A stretch of 64,000 bases of DNA, taken from the NCBI GenBank assembly GCA_963817075.1, contig CAWFMT010000009.1:625626-689625 (forward strand), given 5' to 3'. Positions 8,513-17,867 of the stretch are shown here, in pieces. Position 1 is the stretch's first letter, and the number at the start of each line of letters is the position of its first letter. The translations under genes were made by a program, and so were the position numbers. The stretch comes from DASPKM01 sp963817075 (GTDB taxonomy: Bacteria > Bacteroidota > Bacteroidia > Chitinophagales > Chitinophagaceae). Below the pieces are notes generated by a model, which saw only the letters and a program-made list of their open reading frames with translations, did not search any database and was not told where the DNA came from.

Positions 8513-9919
8513 ATGCGGTTTAAGAAAAATCTTGGAATAGTAGTACTCGTTTGTCTTACACTTGGTACGGCTAATGCACAGCCGCCAACCCACACCTCGA
8601 AGTTTTCACCTTTTATCGATAACAATATAAATGGGTTTTGGGAATACCTACCCAGGGATTATTCTATTGAGGATAAAAAATATCCATTGCTCATTTTCCT
8701 CCATGGGGCTGGAGAGAGCGGAGACATTCAGGATGATTTTACAATCCGGAAAGTGCTTCGTGCAGGACCTCCCAAATTAATTGAGAGTGGAGGATTCCCG
8801 GAAACTTTTAATGTAGGTGGTAAAGAGTTCAAGTTTATTGTTCTTTCACCACAGATCAAGAATGGAATTTATTTGGCCTCCAGTATCATTTCTCCTTCCA
8901 CAATTCAGGCAGTCATTGATTATGCAAAAGCAACCTATCGTGTAGACCCTAATAGAATTTATCTCGCGGGGAGTAGCATGGGTGGTGGCGGAGTATGGGA
9001 TTATGCAGGAAGCGATCTTACGAGTGCACTCTCTCTTGCTGCAATCCTGGTTGCTTGTGGAGCGGCAGATTTGTCTCAGACTGGTGCTGACAATATAGCA
9101 AGAGCGAACCTACCAGTTCTCGCTACACACAATCAGGACGACAATGTTATTATGTTCTCACGGGCACAAGCAAATATTAATGCGATAGAAGCCGTCCAAC
9201 CCAAGATACAACCTGCCCCGAAAACTTTGTTTTGGTTGACTGGTGGACATAACGTTTGGCGCAGAACTTTCGAGGATATTCTGCCTGGTAGCACTCCGAA
9301 TGGAAACCTTCGAGATAGTTTAGGTATGAATGTATATGAATGGGCTCTTCAATTCACAAGGGCCCAGGAAGGATCATTACCCGTTACTTTCAGAAGTTTC
9401 TATGTAGAAAAGCGGAACAACCAGATTTTTATCGAATGGGTTGTATCAAACCAGGTAGATATCGTTTCATACGTGGTTGAAAAAAGTGAAGATGGACGAA
9501 ATTGGTCGCCAATAGCTAAACTTCAGAGCAAAGAAGGACCTGGCGAAATTGCATATCAGTCAACTGATATTGTAAGACAGGGAGAAATTTTTTACAGGAT
9601 CAGATCAGAAGAAAAGAATGGAAGCCATCGTTTTTCAGCGATAAGAAAAATAGTCATTAGAGATACAAAATCATGGGCAACCTTCCCCAACCCTTTTGTC
9701 AACCGAATTACAGTAACCCTGCCTTCGCCCAATGAAAAGCAGATGAATCTATACCTGATTGATCAATCCGGGAGGATCATTGAAAGCAGATTAATTCAAA
9801 AAATGAGTTACGGGTTTTCTGTTGAGAATTTAGATCGGCTGCCAGCGGGTAGCTACATATTAAAGTTGGTCTCAAAGGAGAATGAGGTGCTTTATCAGGA
9901 AAAACTAATCAAGAAATAA
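8513..9919 (+). CDS. Secreted alpha/beta-hydrolase esterase with T9SS C-terminal sorting domain
   Basis: A predicted carboxylesterase, phospholipase-like or PHB-depolymerase-like enzyme exported by the Sec and type IX systems. The start is the ATG at 8513; a TTG at 8507 is in frame but less likely. The signal peptide ends near NAQ. The hydrolase region (about 35-285) has LIFLHGAGESGD (oxyanion loop), AGSSMGGGGVW with Ser near 154, Asp in NQDDNVI near 208 and His in TGGHNVW near 245. A beta-sandwich linker follows (about 290-385). The last 75 residues (FPNPFVNRITVTLP to LPAGSYILKLVS) form a type A sorting domain, so cleavage and attachment at the cell surface are expected. Confidence 0.87.
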   Translation: MRFKKNLGIVVLVCLTLGTANAQPPTHTSKFSPFIDNNINGFWEYLPRDYSIEDKKYPLLIFLHGAGESGDIQDDFTIRKVLRAGPPKLIESGGFPETFNVGGKEFKFIVLSPQIKNGIYLASSIISPSTIQAVIDYAKATYRVDPNRIYLAGSSMGGGGVWDYAGSDLTSALSLAAILVACGAADLSQTGADNIARANLPVLATHNQDDNVIMFSRAQANINAIEAVQPKIQPAPKTLFWLTGGHNVWRRTFEDILPGSTPNGNLRDSLGMNVYEWALQFTRAQEGSLPVTFRSFYVEKRNNQIFIEWVVSNQVDIVSYVVEKSEDGRNWSPIAKLQSKEGPGEIAYQSTDIVRQGEIFYRIRSEEKNGSHRFSAIRKIVIRDTKSWATFPNPFVNRITVTLPSPNEKQMNLYLIDQSGRIIESRLIQKMSYGFSVENLDRLPAGSYILKLVSKENEVLYQEKLIKK

Positions 9920-10061
9920 TTTAACCGCAAAGACCAATGGGTGAATCGTGAGAAAAAAGTAGCTGACAGCTGACTGTTTACAGATGACAGGTGGAAGTAA
10001 AAAGCGATTATAACTTAGATAACACTCAAACACTCAAACATTCAAACTCTCAACTCTCAAA
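9918..10061. repeat. Intergenic repeats: AACCGC left end, GCTGACA words, AACACTCA octamers
   Basis: Between convergent genes lie TTTAACCGCAAAG (left half of the AACCGC element), a 7-bp-period GCTGACA / GCTGACT / GATGACA run, and an exact 8-bp-period run from 10021 (AACACTCA twice, AACATTCA, AACTCTCA) that reaches the mgtE stop codon. Confidence 0.7.
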
Positions 10062-11450
10062 CTACAGCAGAACCCCCTGCATGAAGATGTACGCAAAGGA
10101 GAAATAAATCACTAGCCCCGTGACATCAACGAGGGTTGCAACAAATGGTGCCGATGAAGTGGCTGGATCCGCACCTAACTTTTTCAAAACAATTGGAAGC
10201 ATTGAGCCCGCCAGGGTGCCCCATAATACAACACCAAGCAACGAAAAGCCTACTGTCAATCCAATCAAAAATCCGTGAGCTCCATATGTGTGAAAAATAG
10301 AATTCCATGCTACCACTCTCACAAAGCCAATTAACCCAAGCACGGCCCCTAATAATAATCCTGAGATCAACTCACGCCTGATAACCTTCCACCAATCAGT
10401 TATCCTGATCTCTCCAAGAGACATGGCCTGGATGATTAGTGTTGATGCCTGTGAACCTGTATTCCCACCGCTGGAAATAATTAGGGGGACAAATAATGCA
10501 AGTACAACTGCCTTCGCTATTTCATCTTCGAAATATCCCATGGCTGTGGCAGTCAGCATTTCCCCTAAAAACAATACAACCAACCAAACAATTCTTTTTT
10601 TGAAAAGTTTGAGTATTGGCATTTCCAGATAAGGCTCATCCAATGCTTCGGTACCCCCGATCTTTTGAATATCTTCTGTAAATTCTTCATTGGCTACCCA
10701 AAGCACATCATCAATAGTTACAATTCCCAGCAAAATATTTTTATCATCAACTACCGGTAAGGCCACGCGATTGTTCATTTTGAAGGCTTCGTTGGCAACC
10801 TCCTGGTCATCGTTCACATTAAGTGTGATGAACCTGTGATCAATAATCTCCCCAACAAGTTTTTCAGGATTGGCCAGGAGGATTTCCCTGATCCTGATAT
10901 CATCTACAAATTCCCCTTTGTCATTTACCACGTATATCACATCAATGGTTTCACTCGCCTTTCCTACTTCCCTGATATGATCCAACACTTCCTGAACAGT
11001 CCAATCAACCTGCACTGCAATGTAATCCGGGGTCATCAACCTACCGACGCTGCTTTCAGGATATCCCAATAATGAAAGTGTGGTCTTCCGCTCATCAGGG
11101 TTGAGGAGCCTTATAAGTTCCTTTACCACCTCACTTGGAAGTTCCTCCAGAAAGTCAGTGCGGTCATCCGCTGGCAATTCATTTAATAATTCGGCAGTTT
11201 TAAAAGGTGGTAACTCCTGGATAATTCTTTTCTGCACCTGGATATCCAGGATCTTGAAAGTGCTGGCAGCTCGATGAATACTAAGATTGCTGATAATTTG
11301 AACTTCATAATCGGGGTACTCATCAATAAGGGCGGCAACATCGCTGATATTCTGATTATTCAGGAATTCCCGAATTCTAAGAACATCATCGCTTTCGATG
11401 ATCTCTTCAAATTGGGCCTTGAGATCTATATCTTCCTGATCAGTGATCAT
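10062..11450 (-). CDS. mgtE: Magnesium transporter MgtE
   Basis: A Mg2+ channel/transporter of the inner membrane with Mg-sensing cytoplasmic domains. The 462-residue protein has the usual order: helical N domain (about 10-130, with LPADDRTDFLEELP), two CBS domains (about 135-265, starting VGRLMTPDYIAV), a linking helix, and five membrane segments from about 285 to the end. The signature SGGNTGSQAS near residue 328 and DPATSSAPFVATLVDVTGL near 430 line the pore. I chose ATG at 11450; a TTG two codons upstream (11456) is possible but unneeded. It is a single gene. Confidence 0.94.
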   Translation of the reverse strand: MITDQEDIDLKAQFEEIIESDDVLRIREFLNNQNISDVAALIDEYPDYEVQIISNLSIHRAASTFKILDIQVQKRIIQELPPFKTAELLNELPADDRTDFLEELPSEVVKELIRLLNPDERKTTLSLLGYPESSVGRLMTPDYIAVQVDWTVQEVLDHIREVGKASETIDVIYVVNDKGEFVDDIRIREILLANPEKLVGEIIDHRFITLNVNDDQEVANEAFKMNNRVALPVVDDKNILLGIVTIDDVLWVANEEFTEDIQKIGGTEALDEPYLEMPILKLFKKRIVWLVVLFLGEMLTATAMGYFEDEIAKAVVLALFVPLIISSGGNTGSQASTLIIQAMSLGEIRITDWWKVIRRELISGLLLGAVLGLIGFVRVVAWNSIFHTYGAHGFLIGLTVGFSLLGVVLWGTLAGSMLPIVLKKLGADPATSSAPFVATLVDVTGLVIYFSFAYIFMQGVLL

Positions 11451-11460
11451 TGCCAAATTT

Positions 11461-11616
11461 AGGTATTACACGAATTATATCGAATTACACGAAGTGAGTA
11501 AACTAATTAATTCTAATTACACGAATTTTTTTCAACAGGATCCGATATTGAATCTAAGTAATTTCATGTGCGTCAAACTGTAGATTTCTTTCGTGTAATT
11601 CGATAAAATTCTTGTA
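11461..11616. repeat. ATTACACGAATT repeat tract
   Basis: Repeated words ATTACACGAATT / ATCGAATTACACGAAG at 11465-11492 and again at 11516-11528, followed by the inverted form TTTCGTGTAATTCGATAAAAT at 11589-11609. It fills the divergent spacer between mgtE and the SET protein and ends just before the latter's start codon. Confidence 0.7.
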
Positions 11617-11629
11617 ATTGAATTCCAGC

Positions 11630-12013
11630 ATGATACATCAATCATTATTTATTTTAAACACTGGCAATATGGGGAGAGGAGTATTTACTTCATCACCTAT
11701 CAGAAAAAATATTGTTGTGGAAGTTGCACCGGTGATAGTATTGAGCCAGGCAGACCGGAAACTTATCGATCAAACCCTTCTTCACGATTATATTTTTGAA
11801 TGGGGGAACAACAAAGATCAATGCTGTATGGCACTTGGTTACATTCCCATTTACAACCATTCCTATAAAAGCAATTGTGAGTATGAAATGGATTATAAAG
11901 AAGAAACAATGACAATTAAGACCGTCAGATCGATAAAAGCTGGCGAAGAGCTTTTCATAAACTATAATGGAGACTGGAATAACCCGAAAAAATTATGGTT
12001 TGACGCGGTTTGA
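11630..12013 (+). CDS. Small SET-domain protein (putative protein lysine methyltransferase)
   Basis: The 127 residues are almost entirely a SET fold: GRGVFTSSPIRKN near residue 14 (first SET motif, SAM loop), the pseudoknot block YIPIYNHSYKSNCEYEMD near 70, and AGEELFINYNGDW near 106, whose Tyr is in the place of the catalytic Tyr. SET proteins of this size occur in bacteria and usually modify non-histone proteins; the target here is unknown. Start: ATG at 11630, not the in-frame TTG at 11618 inside the repeat. It is isolated from other genes on its strand. Confidence 0.8.
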   Translation: MIHQSLFILNTGNMGRGVFTSSPIRKNIVVEVAPVIVLSQADRKLIDQTLLHDYIFEWGNNKDQCCMALGYIPIYNHSYKSNCEYEMDYKEETMTIKTVRSIKAGEELFINYNGDWNNPKKLWFDAV

Positions 12014-12032
12014 TCCCAGCCCCTTTTAATAT

Positions 12033-12566
12033 TTATGAAGGATCTTCTTCCAGGTCTTCATGCCTGTCGCCTCCTAAACTATAATAATTATTTTCTTCAT
12101 CTTCTTCACCGATTTCTTCATTCACATCATCCAGTTCAGCTCCTGGAATATCAAGATCGTCTCCAGTCAAACTCCCTCCGCCATATGCGCCATCAGTGGC
12201 ATTTAGAATTCTAAGATCATCTTTCGTAACATCAGCTTCTGTTCCCGGAACAATCCGCAAATCATCTTCTGTTCCTGGTTTTTGGAACGTCTCTCCGATG
12301 CTTGTTGTGATCTCAGGTTGGATGGAACCGGCAAGTCTGTCTGATGGGGTAAGTTTTTCCACATCAACTGGAATTCGTTCCATTTCACTGGAAGGATTCA
12401 TAATGTCATCACTGGCTGGATAATGCGGGTAACCTGGAAAATCTTCATCGGACTCATCTGCATCTTTTCTATTTGCTGTACTTCCTCTGGTAATATCCGT
12501 ATGGTTCTTTTGATTTTTGTCAGCATCGTTGCCCGAGCGATGATTTTGATCTTGTTTATTAGTCAT
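12033..12566 (-). CDS. Acidic low-complexity protein with DDL(R/D)I motifs, unknown
   Basis: A 177-residue, highly acidic, probably disordered protein without signal peptide or membrane segment. Three related motifs recur in the second half: EDDLRIVPGTE, KDDLRILNATDG and GDDLDIPGAELDD, followed by IGEEDEENNYYSLGGD. I recall this last block from uncharacterised small proteins of Chitinophagaceae, but cannot verify that here. The Asp/Glu clusters would suit cation binding or a chaperone-like role, which is only a guess. It converges with the SET gene and diverges from a small membrane protein. Confidence 0.6.
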   Translation of the reverse strand: MTNKQDQNHRSGNDADKNQKNHTDITRGSTANRKDADESDEDFPGYPHYPASDDIMNPSSEMERIPVDVEKLTPSDRLAGSIQPEITTSIGETFQKPGTEDDLRIVPGTEADVTKDDLRILNATDGAYGGGSLTGDDLDIPGAELDDVNEEIGEEDEENNYYSLGGDRHEDLEEDPS

Positions 12567-12683
12567 AATTCGGTTTCAAATAAACTATCAAAAATTTATG
12601 CCTTGTCTGATAGTGAATTGCATTTTCAACCGCCCGAAATCTAAAATGGCATGGTTTTTTTCACTATTCACTAAAATCGTATT

Positions 12684-12905
12684 ATGAAACAGTACTTGCA
12701 AATTATTAGAAAGCCATTTCTGGCAATTTTATCGATGCTGATGACCGTTGTTGCCTTTGCGCAGGATAAGAAAATTGATGTCGATATTAATACCAATAGT
12801 GGTAGTTGGTATTCTCAACCCTGGGTTTGGGTCGTGGGTGCTGCCGTTTTCATTTTATTGCTTGTTGCGTTAACACGTGGCAGTGGAAGTAAATCAGATG
12901 CATAA
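12684..12905 (+). CDS. Small membrane protein with signal peptide
   Basis: A 73-residue protein. It has an N-terminal signal sequence (LAILSMLMTVVAFAQ), a short Asp/Asn-rich stretch (KKIDVDINTNSGSWYSQP), and one membrane helix (WVWVVGAAVFILLLVALT) followed by a short polar tail (RGSGSKSDA). Small proteins of this layout are frequent in Bacteroidota and of unknown role. The ATG at 12684 is the first in frame. Confidence 0.65.
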   Translation: MKQYLQIIRKPFLAILSMLMTVVAFAQDKKIDVDINTNSGSWYSQPWVWVVGAAVFILLLVALTRGSGSKSDA

Positions 12906-13004
12906 TAATTATCCTCTTTAGCCATAAAAGATTTAGCCCTTGAAGGCTGCAAAGCGTTTTATTCAAAATTGAGTAAGGCGCTTCTTTTTACTTCAAAGCC
13001 TAAT

Positions 13005-13322
13005 TCATTTTACTTCGCCTAATAAGGCCGAATCATCAAATCCATCCACAACAATCATTTTTGATGTTGCGGTTGCATTCCTGATTTTTTTTGCTGGCGC
13101 ATACAAATCAGAATCCCACCATTCCTTTGCACGGGCAACTGATGGAAATTCCAAAACAACAATTCTTTCAGGCTCCCATTCACCTTCAAGAGTTTCACAT
13201 TTTGCTCCCCTGATTATAAAGCGACCTCCATACGCGTATATGGAAGCAGGAGTGAGTTTTTTATACTCTTCATATCTACTCTTATCATGAATTGTCACTT
13301 CAACGATGATGTATGCTGGCAT
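13005..13322 (-). CDS. DUF1330 domain protein
   Basis: A 105-residue protein of the DUF1330 family (dimeric alpha/beta-barrel fold). Seen are the start PAYIIVEVTIHDKSRYEEY, the middle YGGRFIIRGAKCETLEGEW, ERIVVLEFPSVARAKEWWDS and LYAPAKKIRNATATSKMIVVDG, all in the usual order and spacing. Members are small cytoplasmic proteins of unknown biochemical function. It is followed downstream by the acidic/membrane gene pair and preceded by a large repeat block. Confidence 0.88.
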   Translation of the reverse strand: MPAYIIVEVTIHDKSRYEEYKKLTPASIYAYGGRFIIRGAKCETLEGEWEPERIVVLEFPSVARAKEWWDSDLYAPAKKIRNATATSKMIVVDGFDDSALLGEVK

Positions 13323-13429
13323 ATGCGAGTTTCGGGTTTCGGGTTTAGAGTTTAAGGTTGTTATCGTTTGACGTTGGACGTTGACTGGTTACTTAATTCC
13401 TAATTACAAATTTCTAATACCTTCCAATC
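13323..13429. repeat. GGGTTTC and GTTGGAC heptamer tracts
   Basis: Two short 7-bp-period runs, GAGTTTC GGGTTTC GGGTTTA and CGTTTGA CGTTGGA CGTTGAC, followed by AATTCCTAATTACAAATT words. No open frame of note. Confidence 0.6.
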
Positions 13430-14190
13430 AACAACCCAACTAATTAACTATTCAACTGTCTTCCCCAATTCCAAATAACAAATTCCTAATTCCTTTTAAT
13501 CAACTGAGAGTGTAGTCCCTAACGGGGCAAAGAATTCCAAAGACGGTTTAACATCAACCCATCCCACAATCCCTAATTCCTAATCCCCCTCTCCTTTGGA
13601 GAGGGGCAAGGGGTGAGGTCGAATTCCAAGATCCAATCAACAACTCAACTAATTAACTATTCAACTGTCTTCCCCAATTCCAAATTCCTAATTCCTTTTA
13701 ATTAACTGAGAGGGTAGCCCCTACGGGGCATGATTGCATTGGATTTGCTTGCTACCGACAGGTAGCCCCTAACGGGGCAAAGAATTCCAAAGACGGTTTA
13801 ACATCAACCCATCCCACAATCCCTAATTCCTAATCCCCCTCTCCTTTGGAGAGGGGCAAGGGGTGAGGTCGAATTCCAAAGATCTAATTAACAACTCAAC
13901 TAATTAACCATTCAACTGTCTTCCTAATTACAAATTCCTAATACCTTTTAATCAACTGAGAGTGTCGCCCCTACGGGGCATGATTGCAGTGGATTTGCTT
14001 GCTACCGACAGGTAGCGCCTAACGGGGCAAAGAATTCCAAAAACGGTTTAACATCAACCTATCCCACAATTCTAATTCCTAATTCCCCTCTCCTTTGGAG
14101 AGGGGCAAGGGGTGAGGTCGAATTCCAAGATCCAATCAACAACTCAACTAATTAACTATTCAACTGTCTTCCCCAATTACAAATTCCTAA
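13430..14190. repeat. Tandem repeat block of about 250-bp units (three full, one partial)
   Basis: The octamer run AACAACTC AACTAATT AACTATTC AACTGTCT (or a close variant) starts units at 13430, 13638, 13890 and 14138, giving spacings of 208, 252 and 248 bp. Each full unit then holds AATTCCTAATTCC words, a GTAGCCCCTACGGGGC hairpin, a ACCGACAGGTAGC...CTAACGGGGC stretch, CAAAGACGGTTTAACATC and a hairpin CCCCTCTCCTTTGGAGAGGGG followed by CAAGGGGTGAGGTC. The first unit lacks about 45 bp around the first GGGGC hairpin. The whole 13323-14281 stretch has no coding potential. Confidence 0.88.
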
Positions 14191-14204
14191 TTCCTCAAAT
14201 CAAT

Positions 14205-14258
14205 TTTCCCAATTTCCCAATCCTGAGCGAAGCGAAGAAACCAAATTCCAAAATATCA
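14205..14258. repeat. 54-bp exact repeat, copy 1
   Basis: Begins TTTCCCAATTTCCCAATCC, contains GAGCGAAGCGAAGAAACC and ends in AAAATATCA. An identical 54-bp copy lies at 23294-23347. Both are located just downstream of the 3' end of a minus-strand gene. Confidence 0.9.
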
Positions 14259-14281
14259 AGCATTTCGGGTTTCGAGTTTCT

Positions 14282-16764
14282 CTAAAACCGTGCAATAAGT
14301 TTAAGATTGACCAGTCTTGGGGTCAGACGGTTTGGTAAGGCATAAGTAGTATTGCTGAAATCCTTGATCAACAAATAGGAAATTGTATTTGGTCGATCAA
14401 TTAGATTGAATACCTCAAGTGTGATCCAGATGTTTTCAAAATTTCTGAAAGGGCTGTGAGATCTTCGATTACTTTTTTCACTGTCAAGAAGCAATGCACT
14501 AAATCCTAGATCGATTCGAATGTAAGGCTCAATTACCAAGGCGTTGCGATACTTCACACTGTTTGGAAGATTGTAAGGCATGTTACTCCCATAAAGCATA
14601 TTCAAAAAAACCTTGAAATTCTTATTCGTTGTAAGATAATCCTGCAAAAAAACCCCAAGCGTCATGAAACGATCGGTTGGTCTTCTCAGCCAACCATTTT
14701 CTGTTTGTACGCTATCAGTAATTTCTCCAGTACTATCAATAGTATAATTCGTGAACCTGTCATTTTCCAGGTCCTCTCGGGTCTTCATAAAGCCAAGACT
14801 TATCCAACTTTCAGCATCTTTGACCAGTTCACCGAATAATCTTAATTCCAATCCGCCCGCATAAGCTTTCGCACGATTCTCACCGAAATATCTCACCCTT
14901 ACATTATCAATATCATATGGTACAACATCAGTCATACGCTTATAATATATTTCACCTGTAAGCCTGAATGGTCTGTCACCTGTTTTGAAATTGTAATCCA
15001 TCCCCGCAACTACCTGAAAACTTTTTTGCGCTTTAAGGTCTTTATTAATAGTTCCATCATACCTCCTCAATTCGCGGTAAAATGGTGGTTGATGATACAT
15101 GCCCGCTGCTGCTCTAAAGACAACATCACGTTTCCAGGAAACAGGTTTCCACGAAACTCCCATTCGTGGTGACAAAAGAAATTCTTTGTTGAGGGTATTG
15201 TAATTGTACCGTAAGTCCAGCCTGAAGGGCAAGCCCAGAACTATCATTAAGAAGTATATTGTCCTGAAAATATCCACTCAACCTGGTAATCTCAAGATCC
15301 GCAGTGGACTTTAATACCTTGCTCAGCAGGAGTTGTGAAGGATTAAATGGAAGGGTGTATCCGGCCGAATCTTGCAATTCCCATTCATTCAATCTATCAT
15401 CGATCATTTGACGTTCAATACTTTGCCCCCATTGCATATAATGTTTTCCCTTATCCAGATAACCTTTGTGGGATGCATTCAATACAACAATTCCAAGTCG
15501 GTTTCGTGCAAAATTCTGGTATACACCGGCGCCAAGTGGATTGGTGATCAAACCAAAGTCTGACTTCGATTTATCGAATTCTCTTTCTCCAAACAAATAA
15601 GCCCCTGTGATATCGATCGATTCTTCTTCATTGTTCTCAAATCTTGAGATCATCCATTTCAGCCGAAGGTTTTTTCGGACCTGATTAATGGCGCTCAATC
15701 CCACCATATTGGTGTAATACTTATCTTCTTCCTTTCCTTCAAAAAATATATCTAGTCCCAGGTTGGCAGTAAAGTATGGTGAGAATACAGAAGATGTCAG
15801 TTGACTGAATTCAGGCGAGAGTGAGAAGCTGGTTTGGGAAAGATTTCCCAGCAATTCCAGTGACCACTTTTGATTCAATTGATAGGTAAGCAATGCCTGC
15901 AGATCCCCGGAGGATGGAACATAATTACCTTTCGTTTCCTGGCTCCCAAGTAAATTTCTGTTCGATCGATTTCTCGCGCCAATCAAATAACTGAATCTGT
16001 CATTTTTTGAGGTCCCTTCCAGATGTAAGCCTTGCTCAAGCAAACCGATGTAGGCTGATCCACCAAAGCTTTTAGGTCGCCGATATTGAACGTCCAACAC
16101 TGAGCTCATTTTATCACCATATCTCGCCTGGAATCCGCCATTATAGAAATTGACGTTTCTGGTCATTTCAGGATTAATAAAGCTTAGCCCTTCCTGCTGG
16201 CCACTTCTAACGAGATAAGGACGAAAGATCTCAAAATCGTTTACATAAATCAGGTTCTCATCATAATTCCCTCCACGGACAGAATATTGAGATGTGAGTT
16301 CGTTATTACTTCCAACAATCACCTTGATCAATCCCTCAATACCACCAGTTGGAGAGGGAAGATTGATCGCAGCCTTGGGATTAACTCTAACAAGGCCCGC
16401 TTCTCTTCTTTCCCGTTCATCTAAAACAATAACTTGTTCCAACTCTCTTGCGCCTCGTTCCATTCTCAATACAATAGTTTCTTCTTCTCCCACATTCAAG
16501 AGAAAATTTCGTTGTTCGGTTTTATAACCAGTAAAAGAAAATACAAGTGCGAATGCTTTGTCAGACGGAACTTTTATGCGAAATGTGCCACTATCAGTGG
16601 TGGTGAGTCCAGTTTGTTTCCCAAGGATTGTAACTGAAACGTTATGAAAGGGGGCGCTCATTTTCATCCAGAACTTTACCGGAGATGAAGGCAGATTTCT
16701 GAGCTGAAAGTGTATGCGTGAAGAAAATGGAAAACAGGATAAGAAGTAAGCGTGTGGACTTCAC
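14282..16764 (-). pseudogene. TonB-dependent outer-membrane receptor, frameshifted twice
   Basis: An outer-membrane receptor with N-terminal carboxypeptidase-regulatory-like domain, plug and beta-barrel. Translation from GTG at 16764 gives a signal peptide (KSTRLLLILFSIFF to SAQ) and SGKVLDENERPL, then hits a stop; the frame resumes at NVSVTILGKQTGL with one extra T near 16650 (CCCCCTTTCAT). The plug (SQYSVRGGNYDENLIYVND, NPEMTRNVNFYNGGFQARYGD) and half the barrel follow. A second single-base insertion near 15211 (GGACTTACGG, expected GGACTTCGG) breaks the frame again before RYNYNTLNKEF. The barrel ends at the C-terminal LVNLKLIARF. Repairing both gives about 825 residues. Substrate unknown; no SusD-like partner adjoins. 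The gene may be intact if these are read errors. Confidence 0.8.
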
Positions 16765-16843
16765 GGGCTGATTTTATTACGGCCGAAAATAAACAGATTT
16801 CCCAAGAGCCTAACGCATAATTCTGTTTATTTGTTGCAGCCAA

Positions 16844-17755
16844 ATGTTGATCATGCGCTGCATCCTACTCTTTTCAGTCTTGTTTTATTTGTTATCCTGC
16901 TCCCAAGGCTCAGATTCAAAGAAGAGTTCAGCCGATACAGAAAGACGTTTTGTTCTCAAGGAAACGATCGCAAAGGGCGATACGGGAATGATAACTTTCG
17001 GAAGGTTCAAACCCCTCAATATCACGTATGACCTGTGTCAACAATGGTATCTCCTTGATGAAGATGATGGGTCGACCCGCGATTTAATGTATGAACCCAA
17101 AACCAACAATCGTCTTTTTCAGGAGATCATGCTTTATAGGGATTCAATGGTCATGTTCAATCCAAGGAACGGCATGAAATTAGGCAGGTGGAGATTGGGA
17201 CAGGATGAAGACAAATTATTACTGATATTTTATTTCGACGATGGTTCAGTTCAGGAATATATAATCCTCGATAAAACATCAAGAAATTTATCCTTGGTAT
17301 GGAGAAATGCGGATCATCAATATGCAATGAAGCTAAGTTCAGATGCAAAAGTTCACGCGAACATGCTCAATGACCCTTTTCATCCATCTAATAATAAATG
17401 GCGCATACGGTCCCGCACAAGTGAAAAAGATTCTGCAATTCGCAACAGGATAAAGGAGTGCATAAAATTCTATGCGCTTTATTTCAGAGACCATATAAAA
17501 AGAAAACGAACCGAGATCAACTTCGCGGGTTTGCCTTCCTGCTTTTTGTGGTATAGGAGGGGGATAGGATTATACAATAGCGATGAATTACCCACAGCCT
17601 GGAAGGATTGCTTTTATTCTACTGAGGAGGCCATGAAAGGTCTGAAAATGATAAAAGACCTGTTTAATAAGTATGATTTTGATTGGCCGAAAAAAACTCC
17701 CAGTTGGTTTTATGAAACACATTCTGTGCTGGAACAGATGTGGGGAAAGTTATAG
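16844..17755 (+). CDS. Lipoprotein of unknown function
   Basis: 303 residues with a lipoprotein signal (ILLFSVLFYLLSC, lipobox LLSC with Cys near residue 19), so it is anchored in a membrane. The mature part has no domain I recognise; it contains TYDLCQQWYLLDEDDG, FNPRNGMKLGRWRLGQDEDK, FYFDDGSVQEYIILD and SLVWRNADHQYAMKLSSD in its first half, which reads like a beta-rich lipocalin or DUF-type fold. The C-terminal third is helical. ATG at 16844 or 16853 could start it. It is divergent from the TonB receptor, so a shared regulatory spacer of about 80 bp is possible. Confidence 0.72.
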   Translation: MLIMRCILLFSVLFYLLSCSQGSDSKKSSADTERRFVLKETIAKGDTGMITFGRFKPLNITYDLCQQWYLLDEDDGSTRDLMYEPKTNNRLFQEIMLYRDSMVMFNPRNGMKLGRWRLGQDEDKLLLIFYFDDGSVQEYIILDKTSRNLSLVWRNADHQYAMKLSSDAKVHANMLNDPFHPSNNKWRIRSRTSEKDSAIRNRIKECIKFYALYFRDHIKRKRTEINFAGLPSCFLWYRRGIGLYNSDELPTAWKDCFYSTEEAMKGLKMIKDLFNKYDFDWPKKTPSWFYETHSVLEQMWGKL

Positions 17756-17849
17756 TTTGAGAGTTCGAAAGTTCGAGAGTTTGAATGTTTGAATGTTCGA
17801 GAGTTTGAATGTTTGAATGTTTGATTGTTTGAATGTTCGAGAGTTTGAA
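17754..17849. repeat. Octamer-period tract (AGTTTGAA / TGTTCGAG words)
   Basis: Twelve consecutive 8-bp words of the form (A/T)GTT(T/C)GA(A/G/T), beginning inside the stop codon of the lipoprotein gene. The reverse-complement family fills 62967-63082. Confidence 0.85.
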
Positions 17850-17867
17850 ATTCATGATTCGAACTGT

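Noticed and set aside
11456..11618. TTG starts for mgtE and the SET protein
   Set aside because: Both lie a few codons upstream of good ATG codons and would code repeat sequence or add residues without family support.
13430..14190. CRISPR-like array
   Set aside because: Units are about 250 bp, with internal palindromes and no short unique spacers; no cas genes are present.
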